From RGIG8775 sp045612185 (GTDB lineage: Bacteria > Bacillota > Clostridia > Oscillospirales > CAG-272), in NCBI GenBank assembly GCA_045612185.1, contig JAZKYO010000035.1, forward strand, positions 1-21,261: a stretch of 21,261 nucleotides of DNA, written 5' to 3'. The notes beneath the pieces were generated by a model. It did not search any database, was not told the DNA's origin, and saw only the letters and a program-made list of their open reading frames with translations. Both the position numbers and the translations under genes were made by a program. Shown piece after piece: positions 13,769 through 21,261 of the stretch. Each line of letters begins with the position of its first letter. Position 1 is the first letter of the stretch.

Positions 13769-14577
13769 AATCGGTAAACAAGACAATCCTCGTCTGCGCA
13801 AAAATACTTGCGGCGCTTATTATCGCGGGAATAGTTGCCTCCGCTGCTTCGGTTATTTCGGGAATTTCCTTTTTCGTTTCTCCGAAAGCAGAATACGAAA
13901 CGGTAAAAAGCGAAAGCTTTGAGGAAATCAGGTCAGTAGACATAAGCGTTGACGCCGCTGAGCTTATAATCAGAAACGGCGACCTGCACAGCGCCGAAAC
14001 AAACAACAAAAACGTAAGCTTTTCTCTTGACAACGGCACACTGAAAATAAGAGAGCGCTCAACCTTCGGAGCTAACAAGGATTCTATAATTATAGTTACG
14101 CTTCCCTCCCTTGCCATTTACCATGAGGTCGATATAGACACGGGCGCGGGCAAGGTTACCATTGAGGATATTTCGGCAATGCGCTTTTCACTTGAGGTTG
14201 GCGCGGGGGACGTGGAAATTGACAAGCTTAACGTATATTCGCGCGCCGAGATAAGCGGAGGAGCGGGCAACGTTAAAATCGGAGACGGAAGCATACACAA
14301 TTTGGACCTTGAGCTTGGCATGGGCAACACAGATATTATTGCCGCAATTTTCGGGGAGTCGGAAATTGAGTGCGGAGTTGGCAAGGTCAATCTGATGTTA
14401 AGAGGCGGTGAGTCGCTTTACCGCTTGGCTTGCTACTCGGGTCTCGGAGGCATAAAGGTTAACGGACAAAGCCCCAAAAGCGGTGAGCTTATAGGTCACG
14501 GCGCAAACTCCATAAAAATCGAGGGTGGAGTCGGGGCGGTCAACGTTGGTTTTGAAGAGATGCCTATTATAGATTAG
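13765..14577 (+). CDS. DUF4097-type beta-repeat protein
   Basis: 270 residues, ATG overlapping the LiaF-like stop by four bases. An N-terminal membrane helix (about 8-37) anchors a long repetitive extracytoplasmic part. The repeats, about 20 residues each, have glycine turns followed by short strands: GAGKVTIEDI, GAGDVEIDKL, GAGNVKIGDG, GMGNTDI, GVGKVNLM, GLGGIKVN, GVGAVNVGF. This is the beta-helix-like pattern of DUF4097 (once called putative adhesins), a family often found with LiaF/PspC-type envelope proteins. The regular turns imply a right-handed solenoid. There is no terminator before the next gene, 49 bases on. Biochemical role unknown. Confidence 0.85.
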   Translation: MKSVNKTILVCAKILAALIIAGIVASAASVISGISFFVSPKAEYETVKSESFEEIRSVDISVDAAELIIRNGDLHSAETNNKNVSFSLDNGTLKIRERSTFGANKDSIIIVTLPSLAIYHEVDIDTGAGKVTIEDISAMRFSLEVGAGDVEIDKLNVYSRAEISGGAGNVKIGDGSIHNLDLELGMGNTDIIAAIFGESEIECGVGKVNLMLRGGESLYRLACYSGLGGIKVNGQSPKSGELIGHGANSIKIEGGVGAVNVGFEEMPIID

Positions 14578-14626
14578 TTGGCGGCAAATCATTTGTATTA
14601 AATTAATTAAATTAAGGAGCTATATT

Positions 14627-15907
14627 ATGAACACTTTAACTCTCGGCAAAAAAATCACGATGAAAAAGAAATACGATGTTATAGTCTGCGGCGGCGGTGT
14701 TGCGGGCGTAGCGGCGGCAGTTACTGCGGCAAAAGAGGGCTTTTCCACCCTTTTACTTGAAAAATCCAACATTCTCGGCGGTCTTGGCACGCTTGGTCTT
14801 ATCAATCTTTTCGTCCCCATGTGCAACGGACGCGGAAAGCAGATTATTTTCGGCCTTTGCGAAAAGTGGGCAAGACTTTCGGCTAAGCTTGGATACGACA
14901 CAATTCCCGAAGAATGGAAAAACGGCGAGCCCAAGGAATACACCGAGGTAAGATACATACAGAGATATTCCCCCTACATTTTTGCGCTTCAGCTTATGGA
15001 CGAAGTAACCTCTACGGGCGTTGACTTGCTTTACGACTGCATCGCCTGCGACCCTATTATGGAAGGTAATATTTGCAAGGGCGTTATTACCGAAAGCAAA
15101 TCAGGCACAGAGTTTTACGGTTGCAAGATGCTTATTGACACCACGGGTGACTGCGACGTACTTCGCCGCGGAGGCGTTCCCACCGTTGCGGGCGAAAACT
15201 TCTTCACCTACGCGGGAAAGATGATTACGCTTGCAAGCTGTCAGAAAGCCATTGACGCGCAGGACATAAGAATGGCGTTCACCGGTATTTCGGGCGGAAA
15301 CATCAATCTTTGGGGCGACAAACAGCCTGATGACGTTCCCAAGTGGTCGGGACTTACCGTTGAGGAAGTAACAGACTACCTTATCACCAATCAGAAGGTT
15401 ATGCTTGAAAAGCTTAAAGAAGAAGAGAGAAAGACCCGTGAAATCACGCATCTTCCTATGATGCCTCAGTTCAGAACGACCTGCCATATAAAGGGCGATT
15501 ATTCGCTTAAAATTGCCGATGCGTACAAGCACTTTGACGATTCGGTATGCGCTATAAACGACTTTGAGCACAAGGACCACCTTTGGGAGGTTCCGCTCCG
15601 CACGCTTACTCGCCGCGACTATCCCAACATGCTTACCGCAGGCAGAAGCGCTGACGGCACGGGACACGCATGGGATATGCTACGCGTTATTCCGCCCGCA
15701 ATCCTTACGGGTCAGGCGGCGGCTCACGCAGCTTGCCTTGCAATAAGAGAGCAGACCGCAGCGGCAGACGTTACAATCGGCACGCTTCAGAGCAATCTTG
15801 AAAAGGACGACGTGATGATTCACTTCCCCGACGAGTATATTCCCGAGGACAGAACGGTTATTCTTCACGGCAAAAACGCCACCGAAATCGAAGGCGGTCA
15901 CATGTAA
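14627..15907 (+). CDS. FAD-dependent oxidoreductase (FAD_oxidored family), copy 1
   Basis: 426 residues from the ATG at 14627 (TAAGGAGCTATATT before it); a second ATG at 14660 lacks a binding site. The N-terminal dinucleotide fold DVIVCGGGVAGVAAAV (about 17-32) is followed by LLLEKSNILGG. The end carries LLTAGRSADGTGHAWDMLRVIPPAILTGQAAAHAA, which closes the FAD site. Family members oxidise or reduce varied small molecules; many lie in carbohydrate or organic-acid clusters. No signal peptide, so cytoplasmic. It has no obvious promoter in the 49 bases before it and may be read through from the LiaF-like operon. It is related to the convergent gene at 16256-17551. Substrate unknown. Confidence 0.88.
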   Translation: MNTLTLGKKITMKKKYDVIVCGGGVAGVAAAVTAAKEGFSTLLLEKSNILGGLGTLGLINLFVPMCNGRGKQIIFGLCEKWARLSAKLGYDTIPEEWKNGEPKEYTEVRYIQRYSPYIFALQLMDEVTSTGVDLLYDCIACDPIMEGNICKGVITESKSGTEFYGCKMLIDTTGDCDVLRRGGVPTVAGENFFTYAGKMITLASCQKAIDAQDIRMAFTGISGGNINLWGDKQPDDVPKWSGLTVEEVTDYLITNQKVMLEKLKEEERKTREITHLPMMPQFRTTCHIKGDYSLKIADAYKHFDDSVCAINDFEHKDHLWEVPLRTLTRRDYPNMLTAGRSADGTGHAWDMLRVIPPAILTGQAAAHAACLAIREQTAAADVTIGTLQSNLEKDDVMIHFPDEYIPEDRTVILHGKNATEIEGGHM

Positions 15908-15990
15908 TCCTCGCCGGTCCTTGCCGGACGGGCGTCACGGCTTCGCCCCCACGATTTAAAATTTGTGCAAACAACTCACACCGCAATACG

Positions 15991-16019
15991 AAAACCGCCA
16001 TCTAAACAATGGCGGTTTT
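15991..16019 (+). terminator. Terminator of oxidoreductase copy 1
   Basis: AAAACCGCCAT (15991-16001) and ATGGCGGTTTT (16009-16019) form a perfect 11-bp stem with a 7-base loop, followed by CTTTAT. Between the stop codon and this hairpin (15908-15990) is a GC-rich stretch with small repeats (CCGG twice, and GGGCG/CGCCC at 15930-15948) and no gene. Confidence 0.88.
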
Positions 16020-16049
16020 CTTTATAAAAATAGAAAAACTTGTTTTTCG

Positions 16050-16237
16050 AATTGTAGTTTACCGCCTCACCTGCGGTTGCGTCTCGGCAGAGCAAAACCT
16101 GCGGGAGCTATTGTTTTTGCTGTACACAGAATAAATCTTGCGTTTTTGCAAACCACCTCTGTGGCACAGATAAAAAACAAAACACATAAAAGCTTTTTAC
16201 CAAAAAAGTTTTTCGGTTCCTTTTTTCAAAAAGGAAC
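16050..16237 (+). repeat. Intergenic element, copy C (divergent)
   Basis: Starts with AATTGTAGTTT (16050-16060), shared with the copies at 89-230 and 21076-21231, about 30 bases after a terminator as in those copies. It ends with a palindrome: GTTCCTTTTT (16216-16225) and AAAAAGGAAC (16228-16237), similar to the GGTCCTTTTT end of the other copies. The interior is unlike the other two. No coding sequence is convincing. Membership of the same family is plausible but less certain than for A and B. Confidence 0.4.
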
Positions 16238-16248
16238 AAATCGTTCCC
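16228..16248 (-). terminator. Possible terminator of oxidoreductase copy 2
   Basis: On the minus strand GGAAC-GATTT-GTTCC (16247-16233) is followed by TTTTT (16232-16228), a short 5-bp stem with a U-run, 8 bases past the stop. An overlapping longer palindrome (16216-16237) could compete with it. Confidence 0.5.
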
Positions 16249-16255
16249 GATTACC

Positions 16256-17551
16256 TTATATTACGTACCCGTTTGAGGTCATATATTCACGAACCCGTTT
16301 GCCGTCTATTTGCGACGGAATAAGGTTTTCTTTAACGCAGATGGCGGCGGCAAAGCCCGCGGCTTCTCCCGTGGGAATAACGTTTCCTACAACTCTGTAC
16401 GATGCGTGAGCGTAGAAGTCCCCCGATATACATCTGCCCGCAAGCAAAAGATTTTTACAAGCGAGCGCCACAAGTGAACGGTACGGAATATTATACTTGC
16501 TTACCCGCTTTCCTTTTTTATGGTCGGTCTTATCACCCGCCGATATTTTGTGAACGTCTACGGGAAAGCTTACCGTACAAATTCCGTCCTCAAAGCGTCT
16601 GCCCTCTGTAATATCATCAAAAGTAAGGGTATATTCTCCCTCTATGCGCCGTCCCTCGCGTACGCCTATGTGCGAGGAAACAGCCAGGATTTCCATATTC
16701 TCAAAGCCTTCAATACACTTCATTTTTTCGGCAACCTCAACGCACTCTATACGGGAGTATCGGGAAGCCTCGGACATCGCCAACGGGTCGTCCACGGGCA
16801 CGTTATACTGATTGTTAAAGGAAATCAAACAGCAATTTTCTTGCGGAACTTTTATCACGCTTATCCATTCTGCCGACACCTTTATACCCGCTTGCTCAAA
16901 CTTCTCTTTAAGCGCCGCTTTATCGGAATTGGTATCGGTATACGTAGCCTTTTCCGAAAGCCCCATAACCAATACACCCCCACTGCAAGGCTGAGGCAAG
17001 CCGCTGTTCGGGTCACCAAACTCAAAGCCGCAACCGCACATAGCGCCAAGGGCGCCGTTACCCGTAGCGTCAACAAACACCTTGCCCTCCACAAGGCAAA
17101 GCCCAAACTCGCTTGCCACCAATATTTCTTTTATCGTACCGTTTTCGGTATTGGCGGATGCGAGATTGCTGTGGTACATCAAATCCACGCCAGCGTCAAC
17201 ACAAATCTTGTCAAGATAATACTTAACGTATTCAATGTCAACCATGCTTCCGCTCAGCTTTTTGCCGTTTTCGTCAAACCGCGCCCCCTTGCGTACGCAG
17301 GTTTTTTCGCGCAAGTTGAGGAATTCAAACATGTCCCGCACGATACCGCCCTTATCCTTCGTATCCAAGATCTGCGGAACGATAGACTTGGTAATATCAC
17401 CGCCAAGCTCTCCTCCGCTTTCAATCAACAGCGTGCGAGCGCCGTTTTTTGCCGATGACACAGCCGCCGAAACGCCCGCAAAGCCGCCTCCGCAGACAAC
17501 CACGTCATATTGCAACGTCTTGTTTACTTCTACACTAATATTTTTACTCAT
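16256..17551 (-). CDS. FAD-dependent oxidoreductase (FAD_oxidored family), copy 2
   Basis: 431 residues from the ATG at 17551 (MSKNISVEV), spaced 6-7 bases from GAGGTG; a GTG three codons upstream overlaps that site. FAD-binding fold at DVVVCGGGFAGVSAAV (about 16-31), then LLIESGGELGG. The later blocks FVDATGNGALGAMCG and the closing LLLAGRCISGDFYAHASYRVVGNVIPTGEAAGFAAA match copy 1 in layout. It lies 10 bases after the stop of the AraC gene in the same orientation, so it is probably in an AraC-led unit. This context suggests sugar- or glycoside-linked oxidation, but the substrate is unknown. It faces copy 1 tail to tail. Confidence 0.9.
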   Translation of the reverse strand: MSKNISVEVNKTLQYDVVVCGGGFAGVSAAVSSAKNGARTLLIESGGELGGDITKSIVPQILDTKDKGGIVRDMFEFLNLREKTCVRKGARFDENGKKLSGSMVDIEYVKYYLDKICVDAGVDLMYHSNLASANTENGTIKEILVASEFGLCLVEGKVFVDATGNGALGAMCGCGFEFGDPNSGLPQPCSGGVLVMGLSEKATYTDTNSDKAALKEKFEQAGIKVSAEWISVIKVPQENCCLISFNNQYNVPVDDPLAMSEASRYSRIECVEVAEKMKCIEGFENMEILAVSSHIGVREGRRIEGEYTLTFDDITEGRRFEDGICTVSFPVDVHKISAGDKTDHKKGKRVSKYNIPYRSLVALACKNLLLAGRCISGDFYAHASYRVVGNVIPTGEAAGFAAAICVKENLIPSQIDGKRVREYMTSNGYVI

Positions 17552-17561
17552 ATTTTTCACC

Positions 17562-18416
17562 TCACGGTCTGAAATCTTTGGGTGTTCTTCCTGTTTTTTG
17601 TTTGAAATACCGCGAAAAGTGCGAACGGTCGGAAAAACCGCAAGCCACGCCGATATTCTCTACGGTCATATCACTGTTTTCCAAAAAATATATAGCCTGC
17701 GTAACGCGCAAGTCCTGAAGATAGGCGTATATCGACTTGCCCACGTGCTTTATAAACATCTGATTAAGATAATTGGGGTGATAACCAAACACCGCGCCAA
17801 GCTCGCTTATACTAAAGCGTTTACTGTAATTGGCGTTAAGGTACTCAATTATTTTGTCGGTCAGCTTATCGCCTGCCGAATTTAACGCACCGTTTTCGGC
17901 AAGCGGCACTATTTCGGAAAGCAACTGCATCAGCATACCCGAGCATTTCAGCTCAAAGCAGTTCTTTTTTCTTTCAAACTCGCTGTTTATCTCCTCAAGC
18001 CGTCTGTGAAAGCTTTCGCTGACGTTTTGAAGCACTATAACGCCGTTAAGCCTTCCGTAATCCTCAAACGTCGGGGCCTGAACGGTGAAAGAATTTTCGC
18101 TTAAGCGAGCCTGAACGGGTGGGAGAGGGAGAGTTATATCAGAATGCTCCCAAGTATAATCAAAATTTACGCCCAACAGAAGCATGGGCTTTTCCACGTT
18201 TGAAAAATAGGTATACGGAACTCCCGCACGCCACAAAAGCAGAGTTCCGCGCTTCACTCGATACTTTTCGCCGTCAATGTCTACTTCCCCGCTACCGTCA
18301 CAGCAATACAGCAAACGGCAGTCGCAACCGCAAAGCGGATAGTTGAAGCGCCTGAATTCTCCGCCGCCGAAACGTCGGGAAAATCTAACAAAGGGCTTTA
18401 TTTCCGACAATTTCAC
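17562..18416 (-). CDS. AraC family transcriptional regulator, second paralogue
   Basis: 284 residues, GTG start at 18416 with a strong AAGGAGGTGTTGCG before it. The N-terminal cupin-like sensing part contains LLYCCDGSGEVDIDGEKYRV and LLLWRAGVPYTYF, then LLGVNFDYTWEHSD. The C-terminal ~100 residues form two HTHs: RFSISELGAVFGYHPNYLNQMFIKHVGKS and DMTVENIGVACGFSDRSHFSRYFKQKTG. It shares HPNYLN..(M/F)IKH.G and the G(I/V)NFD(F/Y)T strand with the other 284-residue AraC protein at 1918-2772. It is divergent from the 797-residue protein and probably in the same transcript as oxidoreductase copy 2. Likely controls both. Effector unknown. Confidence 0.95.
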   Translation of the reverse strand: MKLSEIKPFVRFSRRFGGGEFRRFNYPLCGCDCRLLYCCDGSGEVDIDGEKYRVKRGTLLLWRAGVPYTYFSNVEKPMLLLGVNFDYTWEHSDITLPLPPVQARLSENSFTVQAPTFEDYGRLNGVIVLQNVSESFHRRLEEINSEFERKKNCFELKCSGMLMQLLSEIVPLAENGALNSAGDKLTDKIIEYLNANYSKRFSISELGAVFGYHPNYLNQMFIKHVGKSIYAYLQDLRVTQAIYFLENSDMTVENIGVACGFSDRSHFSRYFKQKTGRTPKDFRP

Positions 18417-18455
18417 CGCAACACCTCCTTACGTTTTTGTGAAGGATACGGCTAC

Positions 18456-18484
18456 ATTTTATCACATATGTCCCCTGCTGTCAA
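18456..18484 (-). promoter_or_regulatory. Promoter of the AraC-oxidoreductase unit
   Basis: On the minus strand TTGACA (18484-18479), 17 bp, TAAAAT (18461-18456) with an extended -10 giving TGTGATAAAAT, identical to that of the GH39-like gene. Confidence 0.85.
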
Positions 18485-18552
18485 TAGAAATTACAAAGTT
18501 TGTGTAAACCAAAAAAGCTTTATTTTCTCCACAACCAACTTTATAATGTTCA

Positions 18553-18581
18553 TTGATAAAAAGAGAGATATAAGCTATAAT
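18553..18581 (+). promoter_or_regulatory. Promoter of the 797-residue protein gene
   Basis: TTGATA (18553-18558), 17 bp, TATAAT (18576-18581). The start codon lies 46 bases on. The 68 bases between this -35 and that of the divergent AraC gene are the probable operator region; no obvious inverted or direct repeat stands out there. Confidence 0.78.
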
Positions 18582-18627
18582 TATTTTAATATCCAACTAA
18601 TATCAAACAATTAGAAAGGAGTTTTCT

Positions 18628-21021
18628 ATGAGCTTAAAAAACATCACACTTGAAATCAGCCTTAAGCCCTTCAAGCAAACCGACGACACCTACGTTGAGT
18701 CGGTATGCAGAACCGCTTTTGAGCAATGGAAAAATCTTGTAAAGACCGCCGAATGTGTTTCGGTCATGTTCTGGACGGGCGACGGAAGCGAGCTGCTTGA
18801 CTACGACGGCTGTGACGACACCGCATTTGAGTGGGCTTATATGGTTGGAAACGCCAATCTTTCCGAGGGAAAAAGCCACCCGACAATTGACCCGGATGGC
18901 GTAGAGCTTCATTACCACCCAAGAAAATATATGAAAGATCCTCCCGTAATGACTTACGGAATATTGAAAAGAATTATTGCCACCTTTAAGCGAGTGGGTA
19001 AAGAGGTACTTGGCGACAAGCAAATACGGGTGGGAACAACCTTTGACCCCGGTCCTGAATTTGCCATATCTGATTTTAAATACAACCGCCACCCCGAAAT
19101 CTGCACAGGACATGAAATGGGAAGAAACATTTTCGTTTGCTCCTACACAACCCTAAAAGGCGACAACCGCTGCTACGCAGGCTATCCCAACGGAATACCC
19201 GACGGACTCCCATTTGGAAAATTCTTTGGCAGACAGTCACAGCATTTCCTTAGTGACATGGGCTTTGACTATATCTGGTTTTCAAATGGAATAGGCTTTG
19301 GACGCGACGTGTGGTCAACCACGGGCGCAACCTTTGACGGAGAAAAATTCGACACCACCGAGCTTCCGGCCGTCAAAAAGCTCGTATTTGATTTCTGGGG
19401 CGATTTCAGAAGCGAATGCCCCGACTTCCCCATTGAGGTGCGCGGAACAAACATGACGATGGGTATTGACATGGCGTCAGACGGCGTGCCGCTTCGCGAC
19501 ATATACAAAAGCGGATTCAATATTCTTCCGCCACCTAACTCCCCTTGGGCGGCGCTTGACGGTGACTTTGGACTTGAATTGGCGGGCTACATGTCGCGCA
19601 TGGCGGAAATTCCCGACAACAGATATCTGTTCAGATACTACGTTCACGACCCGTGGTGGCTCAATTCTCCTTGGTACGACAGATACAACGGAATGCCGCA
19701 CGATATCTATCTTCCGCTTTCGGTGACACGCATTGACGAAAACGGCAAAACTCAGTCTCCCACCAACATGAACCTTCTCAGCATTGACAACTCCTACGGA
19801 GACCTTATAGAGCAATGCGCCAACGAATGTATTCCCCACCTGCTAAAGGGCATAAAGGAAAGCCCCGACCGCCCCTCTCCATTCGTGTGGGTATATCCGT
19901 TTGACGAATATTCGGGAGCATACAAAAACGAGCAGATAATGCAAATGTTCTCGGGTGACTGGTTTATAAGAAGCGCCATAAATAACGGACTTCCCCTTTC
20001 TACAGTAGTTTCAACCTCAAACTTTGCCAAGCACGACAAATCAATATACGCCGCAAGCATACTTATCACCCCCGTACCCGAAGCGGGTGGAAGTCACGAG
20101 GCAACAATGCTCGATTACGTAAAGGCGGGCGGCAAGGTAATATTCTACGGAAGCACCTCACTCGCAAGCGAGGAATTCAAGTCGCTTATAGGTGTTAAGA
20201 GCGCTGACGGAGTAAGCGGAGAGCTTGACGTAACCGTAGACGGAGAAAGCTTTGGAAAGCTGCTGCACACTCCTTTGGTTTGCGGCGGTGAGATTACCGA
20301 GGAGTCGGTATCCGACAACGTAATAGCCACCGCGGGAGGCAGACCGATTGTTACGCGCGGTGAGAACTTCGTTTGGCTTCGCGCGACCACCTCAAACGAT
20401 TACGTAAAGGGGTGCAAGCTGTTAATGCCACACCACGAAAGGAATTATTTTGTTGCTGACAGACTAATTCTCCGTGCGCTGAGAGAGTTCGGATACGACA
20501 TAAGATACGAAAAACCGATTGGTCAGAAAATGCCCGTATTGATGATACACCGCCATAACGGAGCGTTTATTTTCTCTACCTTCCAAAGCAGCACAACAGT
20601 CAAAACCTGCTTAAAAACCCCTTTGGGCGCACCTATACTTGACGGCTACACCGCCATTATGGAAAACGGCTGCGCTACCTATCATTTTCCTAAAGCCGAG
20701 CGCAGGGAATGCCGAGTTTTCGTAGAGCAGAACGACGGTTCTGTAACCTGCCGTGAGCTTCCCCCCGGAAGCTATTATCTCAGACGCAGAATTGAGGTAA
20801 CGGGACTGAAAAACGCAACCGTACGCTTCTTCGCTGAAGATTACTGCCGAGACGACGTTACGGTAAAGCTGAACACCAAGGGAGCTTCCCGCATTGTCAG
20901 CGATCCATTTGACTTCCGCTACGTTACCGAAAACGGAGAAACCTATTGCGAGATTTCAAACGTCAGCGGAACGCTCTTGCTCTCAATGCCAATGAAAAAA
21001 CAAATGTTTTTCGATCTGTAA
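18628..21021 (+). CDS. Large uncharacterised protein, putative glycoside hydrolase-like
   Basis: 797 residues; ATG preceded by AGAAAGGAGTTTTCT. I do not recognise a named family. The first ~440 residues read like a (beta/alpha)-barrel, with aromatic and acidic clusters typical of sugar binding: DPGPEFA (141-147), FDYIWFSNGIGFG (213-225), FPIEVRGTN (267-275), YVHDPWW (338-344) and VWVYPFDEYSG (420-430). Residues about 450-520 resemble a glutamine-amidotransferase-like domain, as in the trimerisation domain of GH42 (ASILITPVPEAGGS, YVKAGGKVIFYGS). A beta-rich C-terminus follows (about 620-797). The standard clan GH-A NEP motif is missing. No signal peptide. It is divergent from AraC and oxidoreductase copy 2, so a sugar role is inferred. 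Confidence is high for the gene, low for the function. Confidence 0.88.
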   Translation: MSLKNITLEISLKPFKQTDDTYVESVCRTAFEQWKNLVKTAECVSVMFWTGDGSELLDYDGCDDTAFEWAYMVGNANLSEGKSHPTIDPDGVELHYHPRKYMKDPPVMTYGILKRIIATFKRVGKEVLGDKQIRVGTTFDPGPEFAISDFKYNRHPEICTGHEMGRNIFVCSYTTLKGDNRCYAGYPNGIPDGLPFGKFFGRQSQHFLSDMGFDYIWFSNGIGFGRDVWSTTGATFDGEKFDTTELPAVKKLVFDFWGDFRSECPDFPIEVRGTNMTMGIDMASDGVPLRDIYKSGFNILPPPNSPWAALDGDFGLELAGYMSRMAEIPDNRYLFRYYVHDPWWLNSPWYDRYNGMPHDIYLPLSVTRIDENGKTQSPTNMNLLSIDNSYGDLIEQCANECIPHLLKGIKESPDRPSPFVWVYPFDEYSGAYKNEQIMQMFSGDWFIRSAINNGLPLSTVVSTSNFAKHDKSIYAASILITPVPEAGGSHEATMLDYVKAGGKVIFYGSTSLASEEFKSLIGVKSADGVSGELDVTVDGESFGKLLHTPLVCGGEITEESVSDNVIATAGGRPIVTRGENFVWLRATTSNDYVKGCKLLMPHHERNYFVADRLILRALREFGYDIRYEKPIGQKMPVLMIHRHNGAFIFSTFQSSTTVKTCLKTPLGAPILDGYTAIMENGCATYHFPKAERRECRVFVEQNDGSVTCRELPPGSYYLRRRIEVTGLKNATVRFFAEDYCRDDVTVKLNTKGASRIVSDPFDFRYVTENGETYCEISNVSGTLLLSMPMKKQMFFDL

Positions 21022-21029
21022 TCAAAAAG

Positions 21030-21057
21030 GGAGCTGTCTCATTAAGAGCACAGCTCC
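21030..21057 (+). terminator. Terminator after the 797-residue protein
   Basis: GGAGCTGTCTC (21030-21040) pairs with GAG-(bulge C)-ACAGCTCC (21046-21057) around ATTAA. The T-run after it is weak (TACTTTATTT). The GGGAGCTG start and AGCTCC end resemble the terminator at 252-287, which precedes the related element copy A. Confidence 0.75.
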
Positions 21058-21075
21058 TACTTTATTTATACGTTA

Positions 21076-21231
21076 AAATTGTAGTTTGTAGGGGAGTTGT
21101 TCGCACAAACCCAATAGAGAAAAGTTTTGCGGAGCTTTTTCAAAAGCGACCGCCCGCGCCCGCAGGCGCACCGCGGTTTTTCTTTTTGGTCCTTTTTCTT
21201 TTGACGCTCCTTTATCAAAAAGAAAAAGGAC
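21076..21231 (+). repeat. Intergenic hairpin element, copy B
   Basis: Begins AAATTGTAGTTTGTAGG (21076-21092), then TGTTCGCACA (about 21099-21107), the same landmarks as copy A on the opposite strand at the other end of the window. It contains a small stem GCGCC-CGCA-GGCGC (about 21157-21170). Near the end GTCCTTTTTCTTTTGA (21189-21204) and TCAAAAAGAAAAAGGAC (21215-21231) form a 16-bp stem with one bulged A. The core up to GGTCCTTT is about 120 bases. No coding sequence is convincing. Confidence 0.55.
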
Positions 21232-21261
21232 GAGAGGCAGTAAGTAACTATTAACAGCACA

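Noticed and set aside
16520..17458. 312-residue open frame opposite oxidoreductase copy 2
   Set aside because: Antisense to a well-supported FAD protein; composition is that of a shadow frame.
1..21261. CRISPR array, tRNA, rRNA, transposase or integrase
   Set aside because: No regularly spaced repeats, tRNA cloverleaf or recognisable mobile-element protein was found. The intergenic elements A-C are noncoding.

Overview
The window looks like a piece of chromosome from a low-to-mid GC Gram-positive anaerobe of the Clostridia, probably a gut-type Oscillospirales/Ruminococcaceae-like or Christensenellales-like lineage. This placement is inferred from purine-rich AAGGAG/GGAGG ribosome binding sites, many near-consensus TTGACA/TATAAT promoters, short perfect hairpins with T-runs as terminators, a Clostridia-style RecA, a LiaF-like protein and carbohydrate-linked AraC regulators. 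I see no phage, IS transposase, tRNA, rRNA or CRISPR array.

Layout. (1) 1-295: hairpin-rich intergenic element and terminator. (2) 296-2772: a sugar-isomerase-like gene (L-fucose/L-arabinose isomerase superfamily) divergent from an AraC regulator. (3) 2845-4841: three tandem related small exported or lipoprotein genes, apparently a local triplication. (4) 4951-6718: recA-recX, overlapping and driven by a perfect consensus promoter. (5) 6983-8293: a GH39-like glycosidase. (6) 8374-9948: a strong extended -10 promoter, a 152-nt rod-shaped RNA, a UUCG-loop terminator, then two unrecognised genes (a single-TM and a three-TM membrane protein) with almost no room for a promoter of their own. (7) 9969-12887: a tightly coupled Nudix hydrolase - MFS transporter - membrane-anchored glycerophosphodiester phosphodiesterase operon. 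(8) 13067-14577: a LiaF-like membrane protein overlapping a DUF4097-type protein, an envelope-stress-like pair without a two-component system in view. (9) 14627-15907 and 16256-17551: two convergent, related FAD-dependent oxidoreductases. (10) 17562-18416 and 18628-21021: a second AraC regulator, co-oriented with the second oxidoreductase and divergent from a 797-residue protein that resembles a large glycosidase but shows no canonical active-site motif.

How the genes fit together. Much of the window reads as sugar or glycoconjugate use under AraC control: an isomerase, a GH39-like enzyme, a putative large glycosidase and two FAD oxidoreductases. The rest is housekeeping (recA/recX) and envelope functions. 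Four transcription units share the same extended -10 string TGTGATAWAAT.

The best candidates for something undescribed are the rod RNA plus the two unknown membrane-protein genes behind it (8374-9948), the 797-residue protein with its AraC/FAD partners, the lipoprotein triplication, and a dispersed intergenic element found just after three terminators (about 89-230, 16050-16237, 21076-21231). All protein identifications come from reading the sequences by eye; no database search was run.
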